Source: Oscillospiraceae bacterium | Lineage (GTDB): Bacteria > Bacillota > Clostridia > Oscillospirales > Acutalibacteraceae | Direction: 5' to 3' | Assembly: GCA_902796295.1 (NCBI GenBank) | Contig: CADBOL010000284.1 | Span: 1 to 5,831, forward strand | DNA length: 5,831 bases | Shown: piece after piece, positions 4,548 to 5,831 of the stretch | How the letters are laid out: every line of letters starts with the position of its first letter | Numbering within the stretch: the first letter of the stretch is position 1 | The notes under the pieces: model-generated | What the model saw: only the letters and a program-made list of their open reading frames with translations | Databases searched by the model: none | What the model was told of the DNA's origin: nothing | Made by a program: the position numbers and the translations under genes

Positions 4548-5831
4548 ATGCTGACATATAATTTTGACAGAGACAGCAAAACTCCGATTTACGAACAGCT
4601 TTACAATTTCATAAAATCAGACATTATTTCCGGAGTGATAAGCGGCGGAGAGAAACTCCCCTCAAAGAGAGAGCTTGCCGCGCATCTCGGAATCAGCAAG
4701 GTGACGGTTGAGGCATCCTATGGTGCCCTGATCGACGAAGGCTATGTCACATCCGTTGAAAAGAAAGGATATTACTGTGAAAAAAGCCTTGCCATCAATA
4801 CGGATGTGAAAGCAGCAGCAGGCAGGAACAGCCATTATTCCTATATCCCCGATGACACGGTAAAAGGTGGCAGATACACAATCGATCTTTGCTCGAATTC
4901 AGTACCGAGAGATCAGTTTCCTTTTTCTGTATGGTCTCATCTCATGAGAGAAGTTATCTCGGATTACCGTCTTGAGCTTCTTGACCCGATTCCTTTTAAC
5001 GGAGTTTACAGGCTCCGCCAGGCAATCAGCCTCTATCTGCTCAGCGAGCGCGGAATGAGCATTTCCCCGGACTGTATAATTATCGGCTCGGGCTCGGAGT
5101 ATCTCTACACTCAGATTATACGCCTGCTCGGAAATGACAGGTTTTACGGAATTGAAAATCCATGCTACCCGAAAATCTCGGAAGTCTACAGGATGAACAA
5201 GGCAAACTGCCTGCCTGTAAGCTTTGCGGAAAACGGCACGGATTCCGGGAATATAAAAGAATGCGGCGCTGATATACTTCACATTTCTCCGTCTCATAAT
5301 TTCCCGACGGGCCGGATAATGAGCGCGAAAAAACGCCACGAAATCATAAGCTGGGCAAATGCGGGTGACAGATATATTGTTGAAGATGATTTTGACAGCG
5401 AACTGCGTTTCGGCGGAAAGTCCATACCCACACTGCAGACTCTTGACACCCGGGGGCGCGTGATTTATATAAACACTTTCTCAAAAACAATTTCACCGTC
5501 GCTTCGTCTCGGATATATGGTGCTTCCCGATTCCCTGGCGCGCAGATACGGCGAAATGCTGTCTTTCAGCGCCTGCACCGTGCCCTCATTTGAGCAGTAC
5601 CTGCTTGCGGAGTTTATTGAAAAAGGATATTTTGAAAGGCATCTGAGCCGGACTAAAAAATATTATGAGCTGCTGCGCAGCGAGCTTCTGAGCGAATACC
5701 GCTCTCACCCGGCGGCCGGTATTTCCCGGCTGAGTGAATCCGATGCCGGCCTTCACTTCACGCTCAATCTTAAAACGGATATGCCGGAAAGTGAGATAAA
5801 AAAGAAACTTGAAATGAGAGGCATCAAAGCC
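4548..5831 (+). CDS. MocR/GabR/PdxR-type transcriptional regulator (GntR winged helix plus aminotransferase-fold domain), C-terminus cut by window
   Basis: 428 codons are open to the right edge; family lengths suggest only a few dozen residues are missing. Residues about 10-78 are a GntR-type winged helix (IYEQLYNFIKSDI, then LPSKRELAAHLGIS and TVEASYGALIDEGYV). A linker spans about 79-110, and the rest is a fold-type I aminotransferase domain. PLP-binding features are kept: SPSHNFPTG (247-255, usually with Gln where N251 stands), VEDDFDSELRF (278-288, Asp281 and Asp283 near the cofactor nitrogen), and Lys313 in NTFSKTISPSLRLGY as the Schiff-base lysine. It should thus sense PLP or a PLP-amino acid adduct and act as repressor and/or activator. 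ATG at 4548 has GAGG at 4539-4542, 5 nt upstream. An in-frame ATG at 4530 lacks such a site. It diverges from the S-component operon, its likely target. Named PdxR-like only by inference. Confidence 0.9.
   Translation, partial: MLTYNFDRDSKTPIYEQLYNFIKSDIISGVISGGEKLPSKRELAAHLGISKVTVEASYGALIDEGYVTSVEKKGYYCEKSLAINTDVKAAAGRNSHYSYIPDDTVKGGRYTIDLCSNSVPRDQFPFSVWSHLMREVISDYRLELLDPIPFNGVYRLRQAISLYLLSERGMSISPDCIIIGSGSEYLYTQIIRLLGNDRFYGIENPCYPKISEVYRMNKANCLPVSFAENGTDSGNIKECGADILHISPSHNFPTGRIMSAKKRHEIISWANAGDRYIVEDDFDSELRFGGKSIPTLQTLDTRGRVIYINTFSKTISPSLRLGYMVLPDSLARRYGEMLSFSACTVPSFEQYLLAEFIEKGYFERHLSRTKKYYELLRSELLSEYRSHPAAGISRLSESDAGLHFTLNLKTDMPESEIKKKLEMRGIKA

Noticed and set aside
4530..4548. Upstream in-frame ATG at 4530 as start of the regulator
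   Set aside because: It has no ribosome binding site and sits inside the candidate operator; ATG 4548 has GAGG 5 nt upstream.
4899..5339. Minus-strand open frame of 146 codons
   Set aside because: It lies wholly antisense to the aminotransferase domain of the MocR-type regulator.

Overview
The window looks like chromosomal DNA from a low-to-moderate GC Gram-positive anaerobe, most likely a gut-type member of the Clostridia. The signs are strong purine-rich Shine-Dalgarno sites, sigma-A type promoters close to TTGACA/TATAAT, and the set of families present: a GPH sugar symporter, a group Ic aspartate aminotransferase, a UPF0340/YwlG protein, a solitary ECF S component and a MocR regulator. 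The phylum is an inference from style and gene content. No RNA gene, CRISPR array, insertion sequence or phage gene is visible. No stretch longer than about 260 bases lacks a gene.

Layout, left to right. (1) Positions 1-667, minus strand: the N-terminal 222 residues of a MelB-like (GPH/MFS_2) cation-coupled sugar transporter with an unusually long predicted external loop. It has its own promoter at 774-802. (2) Positions 924-2156, minus strand: a complete PLP-dependent aminotransferase of the atypical AspC-type family, followed by a 10-bp perfect hairpin at 862-893. (3) Positions 2269-3336, plus strand: a cytoplasmic calcineurin-like metallophosphoesterase with an N-terminal beta-rich domain. 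It diverges from the aminotransferase. The two promoters interlock in the 112-bp gap, and both leaders carry the same motif just before the ribosome binding site. (4) A terminator at 3335-3372 serves the next, convergent unit. (5) Positions 4438-3387, minus strand: a two-gene operon with an ECF-type vitamin transporter S component followed 2 nt later by a UPF0340 (YwlG/DUF436) protein. (6) Positions 4548 to the window end, plus strand: a MocR/GabR/PdxR-type regulator (GntR winged helix fused to an aminotransferase fold), lacking only its last few dozen residues. It diverges from the S-component operon.

The most coherent functional reading concerns units 5 and 6. A PLP-sensing MocR protein sits back-to-back with a vitamin-type S component and a conserved protein of unknown role. 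Between them lie overlapping promoters, a 9-bp direct repeat with 40-bp periodicity, an 8-bp inverted repeat and a central palindrome. This resembles a PLP-responsive vitamin (probably B6) uptake locus, with UPF0340 as an uncharacterised partner. The ECF energising module (EcfA/A'/T) is not in the window and would have to be shared from elsewhere in the genome. The 4548-5831 regulator is an uninterrupted reading frame of 428 codons that runs off the window edge.
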